Positions 55,952 through 64,000 of a DNA stretch of 64,000 bases are shown here, piece by piece; within the stretch, counting starts at the first letter, position 1, and each line of letters opens with the position of its first letter. Source of the DNA: CALGLS01 sp965222105 (lineage in GTDB: Bacteria; Bacteroidota; Bacteroidia; Chitinophagales; Saprospiraceae). The stretch spans positions 1 through 64,000 of the forward strand of contig CBDCTQ010000058.1 of NCBI GenBank assembly GCA_965222105.1, in the 5' to 3' direction. The translations under genes were made by a program, and so were the position numbers. The notes below the pieces were generated by a model that saw only the letters and a list, made by a program, of their open reading frames with translations, was not told the origin of the DNA and searched no databases.

Positions 55952-58138
55952 ATGAATAGATTTATACATACTATTTCTTTTTGTTTTCTGCTGAGCTATG
56001 CTGCATCAGCTCAAATTATACTTTCTGTTGATAACCCCTCTTGCGGCGGCGGCAATGATGGTAGTATTAGTGTTTCAGTTGGTGTTGGAGGTAATTTCGT
56101 TTATAAACGTAATGGTGGAAGCTTTCAGCCCGACAATACCTTCAATAACCTTGGTGCAGGAGGTTATACTATAACAGTTAAAGACCTTGAGACCAATTGT
56201 GAATACAGCAAAGACACCACTTTAACAGGAGTCGGCAAGCCCTCCCTTTCCGTCACCGGCGGCGGCAATTTCAGCTACTGTGCTAACGTAGGCGGTCCAC
56301 CAAAGGTTGAGCTAAAAGCAACAGCATCCGGGGGTACACCGCCCTATACTTATAACTGGTGGAGTTCCACTTGTGGCCAGGGATGTATCGTTGTAAGCAG
56401 CACCGGAGAGTACAAAGCCACTGTTGAAGATGCAAATGGTTGCAAAGATGATGCAACAGTATATGTGGAGATAATCCCCATCGAATGTATTATAGGCGTT
56501 GACCCCAACGACATTACTGGCCCAACCGGGTATGGCGATCCAAGATGGGTATCCAAACAAGACAGCTTGGGCTATCGGGTTCGCTTCGAAAACGATCCTA
56601 CCGTTGCCACAGGTCCGGCAAGGAAAATTACCATAGATGTGCCATTAGAGGAGGATGTGGCACTAAACTCTTTTCGCATCGGCTCTTTTGGTTTTGCCAA
56701 TCTGCTTTTTGATGTTCCACCTAACCGTACTTTTTATCAAACAAGGGTAGATGCCATTGATTCATTGGGGGTGCTTGTGGATGTACTTATTAGCGTGGAC
56801 ATCATCAATAAAAAAGCCTTTTGGATATTTCAGGCGATAGACCCAGCCACGGGATTGCCATCGGCACTGCCAACATTAGGGATGCTCCCTGTCAATGATA
56901 CCCTCACGCATGAAGGGGAAGGATTTGTGGATTTTATTGTCAAGCCCGCCCCTGCTACAGTGACAGGGGATGTAGAGGAAGCGCAAGCGTCCATCGTTTT
57001 TGATCAAAATGCTGCTATCGAAACCAATGTATGGGTAAACACAATTGATGCAGTAGCCCCGACCAGCAATGTGGATCCGCTTCCAGCACAAAGCCCTGTT
57101 CCAGATATAGAGATAAGTTGGGAAGGTACAGATGATACAGGTGGTTCAGGGGTCAAAGATTATGCACTTTATGTTTCGGAGGACGGAGATTATTTTACCG
57201 AATATCAATCTGGAATTGTTGATACATCCATCACCTTTATTGGGCAGCCCGGTTCTACCTATTCTTTTTATACAAGAGCAAGAGATAATGCAGGCAATGT
57301 AGAACCTCCAAAGGCGACGGGTACTGTTCCCATTTATATCCTCCCTTCCAGTGGTGCTCAACTCAATTTATCGGTTAGAGTATATCTAATGGGGGCTTTT
57401 GACCAGGCAACAGGTATGATGAAAGATGACCTAAGGCAACTTTCGCTTTTACCTGTTCAACAACCGTATACCACTCTTGGCTTTCAACATGCCGCCAATC
57501 CACAAGAGCAAATCAATGGGAATATACTCACCACTTCCGACAACAATGCCATTGTAGATTGGGTACTTGTTCAGTTGCTCGATAAGGACGACCCTCAACA
57601 GTTAGTGGCTTCAAGAGCAGGACTATTGCAAAGGGATGGAGACGTTGTTGATATGGACGGTATATCTTCTGTGGCCTTCGAAAGCGTGGTTGAAGACCTT
57701 TATTATCTTATTGTCAGGCATCGCAATCACCTGGGAGTTATGACGGCAACACCTGTGTCTCTTTCCGCTTCGGGAACAGCTATTGATTTTACGGACGATT
57801 CAACCCCCACCTTCGGCACAGATGCACAGGCTGATGTAGGAGGAGTGAAACTACTCTGGCCGGGCGATGCCAATGGAGATGGTCAGGTCATTTATGCTGG
57901 TTCGGGCACAGATGTCAATGCTATTTCATCGAAGGTGTTCACCAATTCGTTGAACACCACCTTTTCACCATCATTCCCTTTTCAAGGTTATGACCAAGCC
58001 GATTTAAACATGGACGGACAGGTGATTTATGCCGGAGCGGGTACTGATGTGAATTTAATATCATTGCCAATTTTCACCTTCCCGGCAAATCTCACAAACT
58101 TGTCACCAACATTTGTAATAATGGAGCAATTGCCGTAA
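55952..58138 (+). CDS. Exported SprB-type protein with dockerin-like C-terminus
   Basis: 728 residues from ATG 55952 (a TTG three codons upstream is possible). Signal peptide FIHTISFCFLLSYAASAQ. A SprB-like repeat (about 20-85, NPSCGGGNDGSISVSVGVGG), a second Ig-like repeat (about 90-175), then a domain common in large Bacteroidota exported proteins starting GVDPNDITGPTGYGDPRWVS (about 182-345), an FN3-like domain with bacterial Ig features (about 370-465) and a C-terminal pair of EF-hand/dockerin-like units: GDANGDGQVIYAGSGTDVN and DLNMDGQVIYAGAGTDVN, ending VIMEQLP. This ending is frequent in the phylum and may stand in for a sorting domain. It could bind calcium and partner proteins. Confidence 0.75.
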   Translation: MNRFIHTISFCFLLSYAASAQIILSVDNPSCGGGNDGSISVSVGVGGNFVYKRNGGSFQPDNTFNNLGAGGYTITVKDLETNCEYSKDTTLTGVGKPSLSVTGGGNFSYCANVGGPPKVELKATASGGTPPYTYNWWSSTCGQGCIVVSSTGEYKATVEDANGCKDDATVYVEIIPIECIIGVDPNDITGPTGYGDPRWVSKQDSLGYRVRFENDPTVATGPARKITIDVPLEEDVALNSFRIGSFGFANLLFDVPPNRTFYQTRVDAIDSLGVLVDVLISVDIINKKAFWIFQAIDPATGLPSALPTLGMLPVNDTLTHEGEGFVDFIVKPAPATVTGDVEEAQASIVFDQNAAIETNVWVNTIDAVAPTSNVDPLPAQSPVPDIEISWEGTDDTGGSGVKDYALYVSEDGDYFTEYQSGIVDTSITFIGQPGSTYSFYTRARDNAGNVEPPKATGTVPIYILPSSGAQLNLSVRVYLMGAFDQATGMMKDDLRQLSLLPVQQPYTTLGFQHAANPQEQINGNILTTSDNNAIVDWVLVQLLDKDDPQQLVASRAGLLQRDGDVVDMDGISSVAFESVVEDLYYLIVRHRNHLGVMTATPVSLSASGTAIDFTDDSTPTFGTDAQADVGGVKLLWPGDANGDGQVIYAGSGTDVNAISSKVFTNSLNTTFSPSFPFQGYDQADLNMDGQVIYAGAGTDVNLISLPIFTFPANLTNLSPTFVIMEQLP

Positions 58139-58255
58139 ACATACTATTGAATCAATATAGAATGCATTTAACTAATAGCTCCCATCTGTTAGGGCAGGCT
58201 GTATGGATCACCACTCGCTGCCTAACCAATCCGTTAATAAAAATTGAAAAATATT

Positions 58256-61200
58256 ATGAACAAATTTTTCCTCTTAATACTTGTCTCTTTATTTACTTTA
58301 TCAGCTTTTGCAAATATCGACATTAGCATTAGCAGCCCTGCCTCACAGACCTTGATCATTGCCTATAAGGCCAATACTGATTTCAACTCAGCACCTTTCA
58401 ACATATGGAACAGCCAAGTTTTTACCATTCGATGGTCAAATGATTTGGGTGCCAATGTAATAACCAATACTCAAAATCTATCAGCTTTCCAATTTGTGCT
58501 GGACGGAAGCACGGTAGATGGCAATGATGGTTTTTATTACCAAAAATTCACGGCAGCCATGACCAATATTACTGTAAACATGGATGCCAATACAGCATTG
58601 GATGTTTTGGAAATTTCGTTGCTGAATGATGATGTGTGCGGTGGCGATTTTGAGTTGGTCACAGATACTCCTTTTGTCAATTCCATATTTGGAACGGCTT
58701 CTGTCAATAATGTTTTGGGGGAGCAGTTCAATGTTTTTGACCCAGCATTGACAGCAGATGTAACACTCAATCAAAGTTCGGTTTTTCAAATATGGTACGA
58801 AGATGCAGATGGAGACGGAAAGGGCACCTCTTCAACTACGGAAACAGATTGTGAACAGCCAATGGGATTTGTGGGAAACTCAGATGACTGTGACGATAAT
58901 GACCCTAACCTGCCCGCCACTCCAGGCACAGCTTGTGATGATGGCAACAACCAAACCATCAATGATGAAATACAGTCCGATGGATGCACCTGTGAAGGAG
59001 TACTAGTTGATTGCCCTACTCTTAACCTAAACATCGGAGACCCTTGCGATGACGGAGATGCCACCACTGACAACGATACCGTAAATGCCAATTGCGATTG
59101 TGAAGGAACCCCCACCAATTGCGCTGGCATCGGCGATGCCGACGGCGATGGTATCTGCGCCAATGTGGACTGCGACGACACTGATCCAGAGGTGACGGAT
59201 GCTATAGGTGATACCTGCAATGATGGCGACCCTTGTACTACAAACGATGTGCTAGATGCCAACTGCAATTGCAGTGGTACATTCCAAGACTCCGATGGCG
59301 ATGGTACTTGCGATGCAGAAGATATCTGTCCCGGAGGTCCAGAGCCAGGGACCCCTTGCGATGACTCTGAGCCCACTACCACTAACGACCAAATTACCGT
59401 CGACTGCGATTGTCAGGGAACCCCCACCAACTGTACTGGTATCGGCGATGCCGACGCCGACGGCGTCTGCGCTGATATAGACTGCAACGACAACGACCCC
59501 CAAGCCACCGGTGAAATGGGTGCTGCCTGCGACGACGGCGACCCCTGCACCGAAAACGATCAGATATTCGTTGGTTGTGATTGCATTGGTACCTTTGCCG
59601 ATGATGACGGCGACGGTGTCTGCAATGCCATTGATGTTTGTCCCGGTAGTCCCGAACCCGGAATGCCTTGCGATGATAACGACCCCAACACTTTTGATGA
59701 CACTGTCGATCCCAACTGCGAATGCATTGGCGTACCCGACAACTGTCTGAATATCGGCGATGCCGATGGCGATGGCATCTGCGCCGATATAGACTGCGAC
59801 GACAACGACCCCCAGGCCACCGATGCTATTGGGGCCGCCTGCAACGACGGCGATCCCTGTACTGAAAACGATCAGATAGTTGCAGGCTGCGATTGTGTGG
59901 GTACCTTCGTCGATGATGACGGCGACGGTGTTTGCAACTACGAAGATCAGTGCCCCGGTGGCCCGGAACCCAGTACTCCTTGCGACGATGGCGACCCGGA
60001 CACCGTCAATGATCAGATCGCAGCAAACTGTGAATGCGAAGGTACTTCGACCGACTGTACCGGCATAGGCGATGCCGACGGCGATGGCATTTGCACAGAT
60101 GAAGATTGTGACGACAACGACCCCCAAGCCACCAACGTCATAGGAACTGCCTGTGACGACGGCGACCCTTGCACCGAAAACGACCAGATAGTAGCAGGCT
60201 GTGATTGTGTAGGCACCTTCGCCGACGATGATGGGGATGGTGTGTGCAATGCCAATGACCAATGTCCCGACCATCCCGACCCCGGACAGCCTTGTGACGA
60301 TACCGATCCGAATACCATCAATGATCAGGTCGATGATAACTGCGAATGTAGTGGCACCCCCATCAATTGTCCCGGCATAGGCGACAACGACAACGACGGC
60401 GTTTGTGCCGATGTGGATTGCGACGACAACGACCCCCAGGCCACAGCCGTCATTGGGGCCATATGCGATGATGGCGATCCATGTACGGAAAATGATGAAG
60501 TTCAGTCCGATTGCCTTTGTGCCGGTACTTATTCCGATGACGATGGCGATGGCGTTTGTAATGCCGACGATATTTGTCCCGGTTTTGACGACAGTCAGGA
60601 CAGCGACGGCGATGGGATCCCGGATGGCTGCGACACCCCAACGGGCGATCCCGATTGCAGCGATGTCAACATTACTACTACAAACAGCAGCATCGAGTTT
60701 ACGGGGCTGACCGCACCCATCGAGATACTCAAAGTATTTGACAGCAGTTGGACGACCGTTTTCACCTGCTTCGATAACTGTGGAGATGCACAAACGGTCT
60801 CCGGCTTGAGTTCCGGCACCTATTATTACACCCTCGACATGTACACTGAAAACTGGCAGTCCATCTGTGAACAGGGAGAATACATAACCCTGGGTGGTGG
60901 CAATCCTTGTCAGGGGCAAGGAGGCGATAGCGACAATGATGGAGTATGTGATGACGACGACATCTGCCCGGGCTACGACGACAACCAGGACAGTGACGGA
61001 GATGGCATCCCCGATGGTTGTGACACACCAATTGGCGACCCCGACTGTAGTGATGTCAACATTAATCCTACAAACAACAGCATCGAGATTTCGGGCTTGA
61101 CCGCTCCCATTGAGATCATTCACGTTTTCAGCAGTAGCTGGGCAACGGTGTTCACCTGTTTTGATAATTGTGGAGCAGAACAATCGGTTACCGGACTAGG

Positions 61201-62623
61201 AGAAGGTACTTATTACGTAGCTGTAAAAATGTATACGACCGACTGGATTTTTATCTGTGAACGCACGGAATACGTCATGGTCGGCCAGGCAGGGCCATGC
61301 ATGGGACAAGGCGGCGACAGTGACGGCGACGGCGTTTGTGACAACACAGACGCTTGCCCCGGCTACGATGACAATGACGACAGCGATGGCGACGGCATCC
61401 CGGATGGGTGTGATACACCGGGAGGGGATCCCGATTGCAGTGATGTCAACATTGTAGTCACCAATAATAGTATTGAGATCACCGGATTGACGGCTGCCAT
61501 AGAGAATGTAAAACTGTTTGACAGCAATTGGAGTAATGTGTTTACCTGTTTTGACAATTGTGGAAATGCACAAACGATCACGGGTTTGAGTGCTGGTACT
61601 TACTATATTGACATCAAAATGTATGAAGCTGGGTGGCAGTTTATTTGCGAGCTGGGTGAATATGTCGATGTAGGCGGCGGAGGTGATCCCTGCCAGGGGC
61701 AAGGGGGCGACTCCGACGGCGACGGAGTATGCGACGACGACGATATTTGTCCCGGTTTTGATGACAATCAGGACAGCGATGGCGATGGTATTCCCGATGG
61801 CTGCGATACGCCCGGCGATCCAGGCTGCGGTGATGTCAACATTACTTCTACAAGCAGCAGTATAGAAATTACGGGCTTGACGGCACCTATTGAAATTGTC
61901 AAAATATTTGACAGCAGTTGGGCGACTATTTTTACCTGTTTCGACAATTGTGGTGGTGAACAGATCGTCTCAGGGTTGAGTCAAGGTACTTATTATGTAA
62001 GTGTCAAAATGTACACTGACAGTTGGGGGAGCATCTGCGAGATGGCGGAGTATGTCATCCTCGGAGGGGGCAGCAATCTGGTGGTGTTAGATGCCGGAAC
62101 TACGGCATCACAGCAGTCGAGGTTGAATTGGAGTCACTATTCTACCCAAGCTCCGTTGTGGTATCATGTGGAGCGTTCACCGGATAGCCTGAATTTTGAA
62201 ACCATTCTAATACTCCCCGCCAATGGCCTGGCCAATACGCCGGAACACCTCAGCGATTTGGATCGTGATCCGCTGAAAGGAGTAAACTACTATCGGTTGA
62301 AGGTGATCTACGAAGATGGTAGTACGGCCTATTCAGCGGTTGTAAAAGTATTCTTTGATCCGATCAGTGATTTTGAGCCCATTCCCAACCCTGCGACGGA
62401 TATGGTACAAATTTATTTAAAAAATTATTCCGGCAAGGCGATTGAGTTGAATATTTACAACACGTTGGGCCACCGGTTGTATCATCAGAGGATTGATCAG
62501 GTGGTGGATCATTTGATTCCAATTGATTTGAAACAGCAAAATATTGGTGGTGGGGTGTATATGGTTACGGTGGTGCATAAAGGGCGTGCCCGGGCCAAGC
62601 GGTTGGTAGTGGCTCGGCATTGA
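58256..62623 (+). CDS. Giant calcium-binding repeat protein with T9SS type A sorting domain
   Basis: 1,455 residues from ATG 58256 (TTG 58244 is possible). Signal peptide FFLLILVSLFTLSAFA. Residues about 20-180: beta-rich domain. About 180-775: five Cys/Asp-rich units of 104 residues (GIGDADGDGICADIDCDDND, DPCTENDQIVAGCDCVGTF) with thrombospondin-3/MopE-like calcium sites. About 775-1270: four units of about 130 residues, each with DSDGDGIPDGCDTP, a beta domain (IEITGLTAPIEIVKIFDSSW) and CFDNCG. Then an FN3-like linker (YHVERSPDSLNFETI) and the T9SS sorting domain (EPIPNPATDMVQIYL, LNIYNTLGHRLYHQR, GGGVYMVTVV). It should be exposed on the cell surface as a calcium-stabilised stalk. Confidence 0.85.
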   Translation: MNKFFLLILVSLFTLSAFANIDISISSPASQTLIIAYKANTDFNSAPFNIWNSQVFTIRWSNDLGANVITNTQNLSAFQFVLDGSTVDGNDGFYYQKFTAAMTNITVNMDANTALDVLEISLLNDDVCGGDFELVTDTPFVNSIFGTASVNNVLGEQFNVFDPALTADVTLNQSSVFQIWYEDADGDGKGTSSTTETDCEQPMGFVGNSDDCDDNDPNLPATPGTACDDGNNQTINDEIQSDGCTCEGVLVDCPTLNLNIGDPCDDGDATTDNDTVNANCDCEGTPTNCAGIGDADGDGICANVDCDDTDPEVTDAIGDTCNDGDPCTTNDVLDANCNCSGTFQDSDGDGTCDAEDICPGGPEPGTPCDDSEPTTTNDQITVDCDCQGTPTNCTGIGDADADGVCADIDCNDNDPQATGEMGAACDDGDPCTENDQIFVGCDCIGTFADDDGDGVCNAIDVCPGSPEPGMPCDDNDPNTFDDTVDPNCECIGVPDNCLNIGDADGDGICADIDCDDNDPQATDAIGAACNDGDPCTENDQIVAGCDCVGTFVDDDGDGVCNYEDQCPGGPEPSTPCDDGDPDTVNDQIAANCECEGTSTDCTGIGDADGDGICTDEDCDDNDPQATNVIGTACDDGDPCTENDQIVAGCDCVGTFADDDGDGVCNANDQCPDHPDPGQPCDDTDPNTINDQVDDNCECSGTPINCPGIGDNDNDGVCADVDCDDNDPQATAVIGAICDDGDPCTENDEVQSDCLCAGTYSDDDGDGVCNADDICPGFDDSQDSDGDGIPDGCDTPTGDPDCSDVNITTTNSSIEFTGLTAPIEILKVFDSSWTTVFTCFDNCGDAQTVSGLSSGTYYYTLDMYTENWQSICEQGEYITLGGGNPCQGQGGDSDNDGVCDDDDICPGYDDNQDSDGDGIPDGCDTPIGDPDCSDVNINPTNNSIEISGLTAPIEIIHVFSSSWATVFTCFDNCGAEQSVTGLGEGTYYVAVKMYTTDWIFICERTEYVMVGQAGPCMGQGGDSDGDGVCDNTDACPGYDDNDDSDGDGIPDGCDTPGGDPDCSDVNIVVTNNSIEITGLTAAIENVKLFDSNWSNVFTCFDNCGNAQTITGLSAGTYYIDIKMYEAGWQFICELGEYVDVGGGGDPCQGQGGDSDGDGVCDDDDICPGFDDNQDSDGDGIPDGCDTPGDPGCGDVNITSTSSSIEITGLTAPIEIVKIFDSSWATIFTCFDNCGGEQIVSGLSQGTYYVSVKMYTDSWGSICEMAEYVILGGGSNLVVLDAGTTASQQSRLNWSHYSTQAPLWYHVERSPDSLNFETILILPANGLANTPEHLSDLDRDPLKGVNYYRLKVIYEDGSTAYSAVVKVFFDPISDFEPIPNPATDMVQIYLKNYSGKAIELNIYNTLGHRLYHQRIDQVVDHLIPIDLKQQNIGGGVYMVTVVHKGRARAKRLVVARH
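59126..60589 (+). repeat. 312-bp tandem repeat inside the giant calcium-binding gene
   Basis: Unit starts at 59126, 59438, 59750, 60062 and 60374: exact spacing of 312 bases (104 codons) four times, the fifth unit partial. No indel occurs between units, although the third positions vary, so selection keeps length and frame. Confidence 0.95.
60550..62070 (+). repeat. 390-bp tandem repeat inside the same gene
   Basis: The GCDTP-coding point of the unit falls at 60626, 61016, 61406 and 61799, that is 390, 390 and 393 bases apart (130-131 codons). Four units follow directly on the 312-bp array. Confidence 0.93.
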
Positions 62624-62756
62624 TGGGTTGTGCTGTAGGGTTTTCCTATAAAACGAAAATAATTAGTGCTAACCCCCACTATTTGCGAGACAGGCGCAAC
62701 GAATGCAACGTAAAATACCTTTGGTGATTTAAACAGAACCTTTTAGTTTGTGGATG

Positions 62757-62783
62757 TAAAAAAAGCATTATTGTCAATAATGC
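62757..62783 (-). terminator. Intrinsic terminator overlapping the end of the small secreted-protein gene
   Basis: On the minus strand GCATTATT-gac-AATAATGC is followed by seven T. The left arm overlaps the last codons of the gene, and the TGA stop lies in the loop. A second inverted repeat GCAAAACGCAATTC / GAATTGCGTTTTGC (about 62782-62825) lies within the coding end. Confidence 0.75.
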
Positions 62784-63160
62784 AAAACGCAATTCTGGTA
62801 GGAGACTATTTGAATTGCGTTTTGCTTTAGGGTAATTTCTATGAGTTGGGGGTTGATGATGTCGTAAATGACAATTATGTAAATGCCAGGATTAGTGAAG
62901 CGTAATTTAGTCCCGTTTTCGAGAACGAGTTTTTTCTTTTCGAAATTGAGGTTTGCTTTCTCCCAGAGACTCATTGTGGAAACTGGAAGGTTGGCAGGGA
63001 TAAGTTTACCTACATCCAACGAATGTGGAAACTTGCCACCATGTTCCAGGTGGATTATTGCTTGTTTTTGACATCTGGTTTTGTCGAAGTAGATGAGGGG
63101 CTCCTGGGCATGGAGGATGAGAGCGGCCAATAAAAGGTGGGCAGTGAGTAAGTGTTTCAT
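62774..63160 (-). CDS. Small secreted protein of unknown function
   Basis: 128 residues from ATG 63160 (MKHLLTAHLLLAALILHAQE), chosen because it begins directly at the signal peptide. The mature part is a single small beta-rich domain: EPLIYFDKTRCQKQAIIHLE, LNFEKKKLVLENGTKLRFTN and PGIYIIVIYDIINPQLIEIT. Not recognised. It lies convergent to the giant repeat gene, and the intrinsic terminator at 62757-62783 closes it. Confidence 0.6.
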   Translation of the reverse strand: MKHLLTAHLLLAALILHAQEPLIYFDKTRCQKQAIIHLEHGGKFPHSLDVGKLIPANLPVSTMSLWEKANLNFEKKKLVLENGTKLRFTNPGIYIIVIYDIINPQLIEITLKQNAIQIVSYQNCVLHY

Positions 63161-63171
63161 AGTATGCTTCA

Positions 63172-63210
63172 AGAAAAAGGCCATCGGGGAGCCTGTCCGC
63201 GATGGCCTTT
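63172..63210 (-). terminator. Intrinsic terminator between minus-strand genes
   Basis: AAAGGCCATCG (63176-63186) pairs with CGATGGCCTTT (63200-63210). On the minus strand the stem is followed by TTTTTCTT. It should end transcription of the gene at 63411-63674 before the secreted-protein gene. Confidence 0.7.
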
Positions 63211-63410
63211 GGATAACGTTTCAAAATGTCTCCGCTATAAACGGATTGCCTTTCAATCACCGGCAAGATAGTGTGGTGGCGGGAGAATTGGAAATGGGTT
63301 TTTGATTTGGGACATTTTTGTACTTTTATTTTGCGATCTACTATTCTCAATCATCTCTATTTCATAGGAATTCATTTTCGTTTTTTACATCTTCTAAGAA
63401 AACCATTTCG

Positions 63411-63674
63411 CTACTTTAAGGTAACAATTTGTCCTACTGCTAATTTATCTAAATCAGCTTTTGACTTTGGCTTAAGGATAAAACTGTCAAACATTGGTTC
63501 TCCATTCTCATCTATTTTTCTTGGGAAATCCAAATATATTTCAAGCGGAATATTTTCCAATTTAGATTCGCTAGTTATCTCAAATTTTTTTTCACCACTT
63601 ATATATTTAACCAGTATCAAACCATATTCATCTCTCTTTAGTATATATTCGATTTGGAATATGGTATGTTTCAT
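63411..63674 (-). CDS. Small protein of unknown function
   Basis: 87 residues, no signal. It reads MKHTIFQIEYILKRDEYGLI, LVKYISGEKKFEITSESKLE and PLEIYLDFPRKIDENG, and ends DLDKLAVGQIVTLK. Codon pattern is consistent with a real gene but no family is recognised. AT-rich. It is downstream of the gene cut by the right edge, 78 bases away, and closed by the terminator at 63172-63210. Confidence 0.5.
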   Translation of the reverse strand: MKHTIFQIEYILKRDEYGLILVKYISGEKKFEITSESKLENIPLEIYLDFPRKIDENGEPMFDSFILKPKSKADLDKLAVGQIVTLK

Positions 63675-63752
63675 TTCTTCTTAATTACGGGAATCGGTGG
63701 ATGTGCAGGTATCACCGAACGAAGGTGCTTGGTGCATCTTCATTTTCTGCAT

Positions 63753-64000
63753 TTATTCATAAGTACTCTTCAAATATTCTTCCTTTTTATCAATTCGCTT
63801 GCGGTACAGTTCTTTAAGGTTAAACATTTTTTCTTCTGTTAAATTGTATTTAATCATTCTTTTAGGTGGAAGTGGTGGAGCTCTGTCCGAAATTGAAATT
63901 ACGTTTTCGACTAGATATTCCCCGATCATCATTGGCATCCCAATACATCCCGATTTATAATTGAAGAATGTGGTTGTATCATTTAATGCTTGAATAATCA
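63753..64000 (-). CDS. Protein of unknown function, N-terminus cut by window edge
   Basis: The frame is open from base 64000 to the TGA/TAA-type stop at 63753-63755 and reads about 81 residues: TTFFNYKSGCIGMPMMIGEY, LVENVISISDRAPPLPPKRM, IKYNLTEEKMFNLKELYRKR and IDKKEEYLKSTYE. The true start lies outside. No family recognised; the end is lysine- and glutamate-rich helical. Confidence 0.45.
   Translation of the reverse strand, partial: IIQALNDTTTFFNYKSGCIGMPMMIGEYLVENVISISDRAPPLPPKRMIKYNLTEEKMFNLKELYRKRIDKKEEYLKSTYE

Noticed and set aside
58139..58255. Possible terminator TTAGGGCAG / CTGCCTAA before the last giant gene
   Set aside because: Stem is imperfect, the loop is long and there is no T run.
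59252..61183. 643-codon minus-strand frame over the calcium-binding repeats
   Set aside because: Mirror of the Asp-rich repeats, which read as Val/Ile on the other strand; no real protein features.

Overview
The window comes from a member of the Bacteroidota, most likely a Saprospiria-type bacterium (Saprospiraceae/Lewinella-like). The evidence is: very large secreted proteins with SprB, CARDB, LamG and thrombospondin-3-like repeats; type IX secretion (T9SS) sorting domains of both the gliding-associated and the short type; Bacteroidota -7 promoter boxes of the form TAnnTTTG; a BT4734-type mobile-element primase; and LytTR regulators. This placement rests on gene families only; no rRNA is present.

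Layout. 1-3.3 kb: recQ (running off the left edge) and a frameshifted kdsD, separated by two copies of a MITE-like element. 3.5-9.8 kb: a giant SprB-repeat surface protein. 9.8-13.9 kb: a GT9 glycosyltransferase and a polytopic membrane protein overlapping on the minus strand. 14.2-22.2 kb: an orphan LytTR response regulator, an Rpn-type PD-(D/E)XK nuclease with a 21-bp minisatellite encoding a coiled coil, a GH18-like lipoprotein coupled to a large exported protein, a T9SS cargo protein and a secreted protein of unknown role. 22.3-26.2 kb: a Pycsar-type membrane effector fused to a degenerate HD domain, then the housekeeping genes dapA, a DUF6913-like gene and accA. 26.3-26.8 kb: a promoter, two pseudo-tRNA copies and a functional tRNA-Asp in a 91-bp tandem array.

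26.8-38 kb is an AT-rich accessory region next to the tRNA: two BT4734-type proteins, an excisionase-like HTH protein, an RteC-like protein, a TonB-C-like protein, an LRR-like lipoprotein and an AbiEi/AbiEii type IV toxin-antitoxin pair. No integrase or relaxase is visible. 38-39.3 kb holds two small lipoproteins. 39.6-45.7 kb carries an ECF sigma factor with a TPR anti-sigma-like partner, a divergent TPR-CHAT protease (three frameshifts) and a convergent two-gene operon of unknown function; this is the best candidate for an uncharacterised signalling or conflict system.

46.1-62.6 kb: a lone LytTR regulator, another MITE copy and a run of five exported repeat proteins reading in one direction, the last with exact 312-bp and about 390-bp internal tandem repeats. 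62.7-64 kb: small minus-strand genes, the last cut by the right edge.

Recurrent themes are a family of five TA-flanked MITE-like elements, several families of short interspersed palindromes (one of which has invaded the pseudo-tRNAs), and an unusual number of single-base frameshifts, nearly all in the +1 sense. The frameshifts are either sequence errors or real gene decay.
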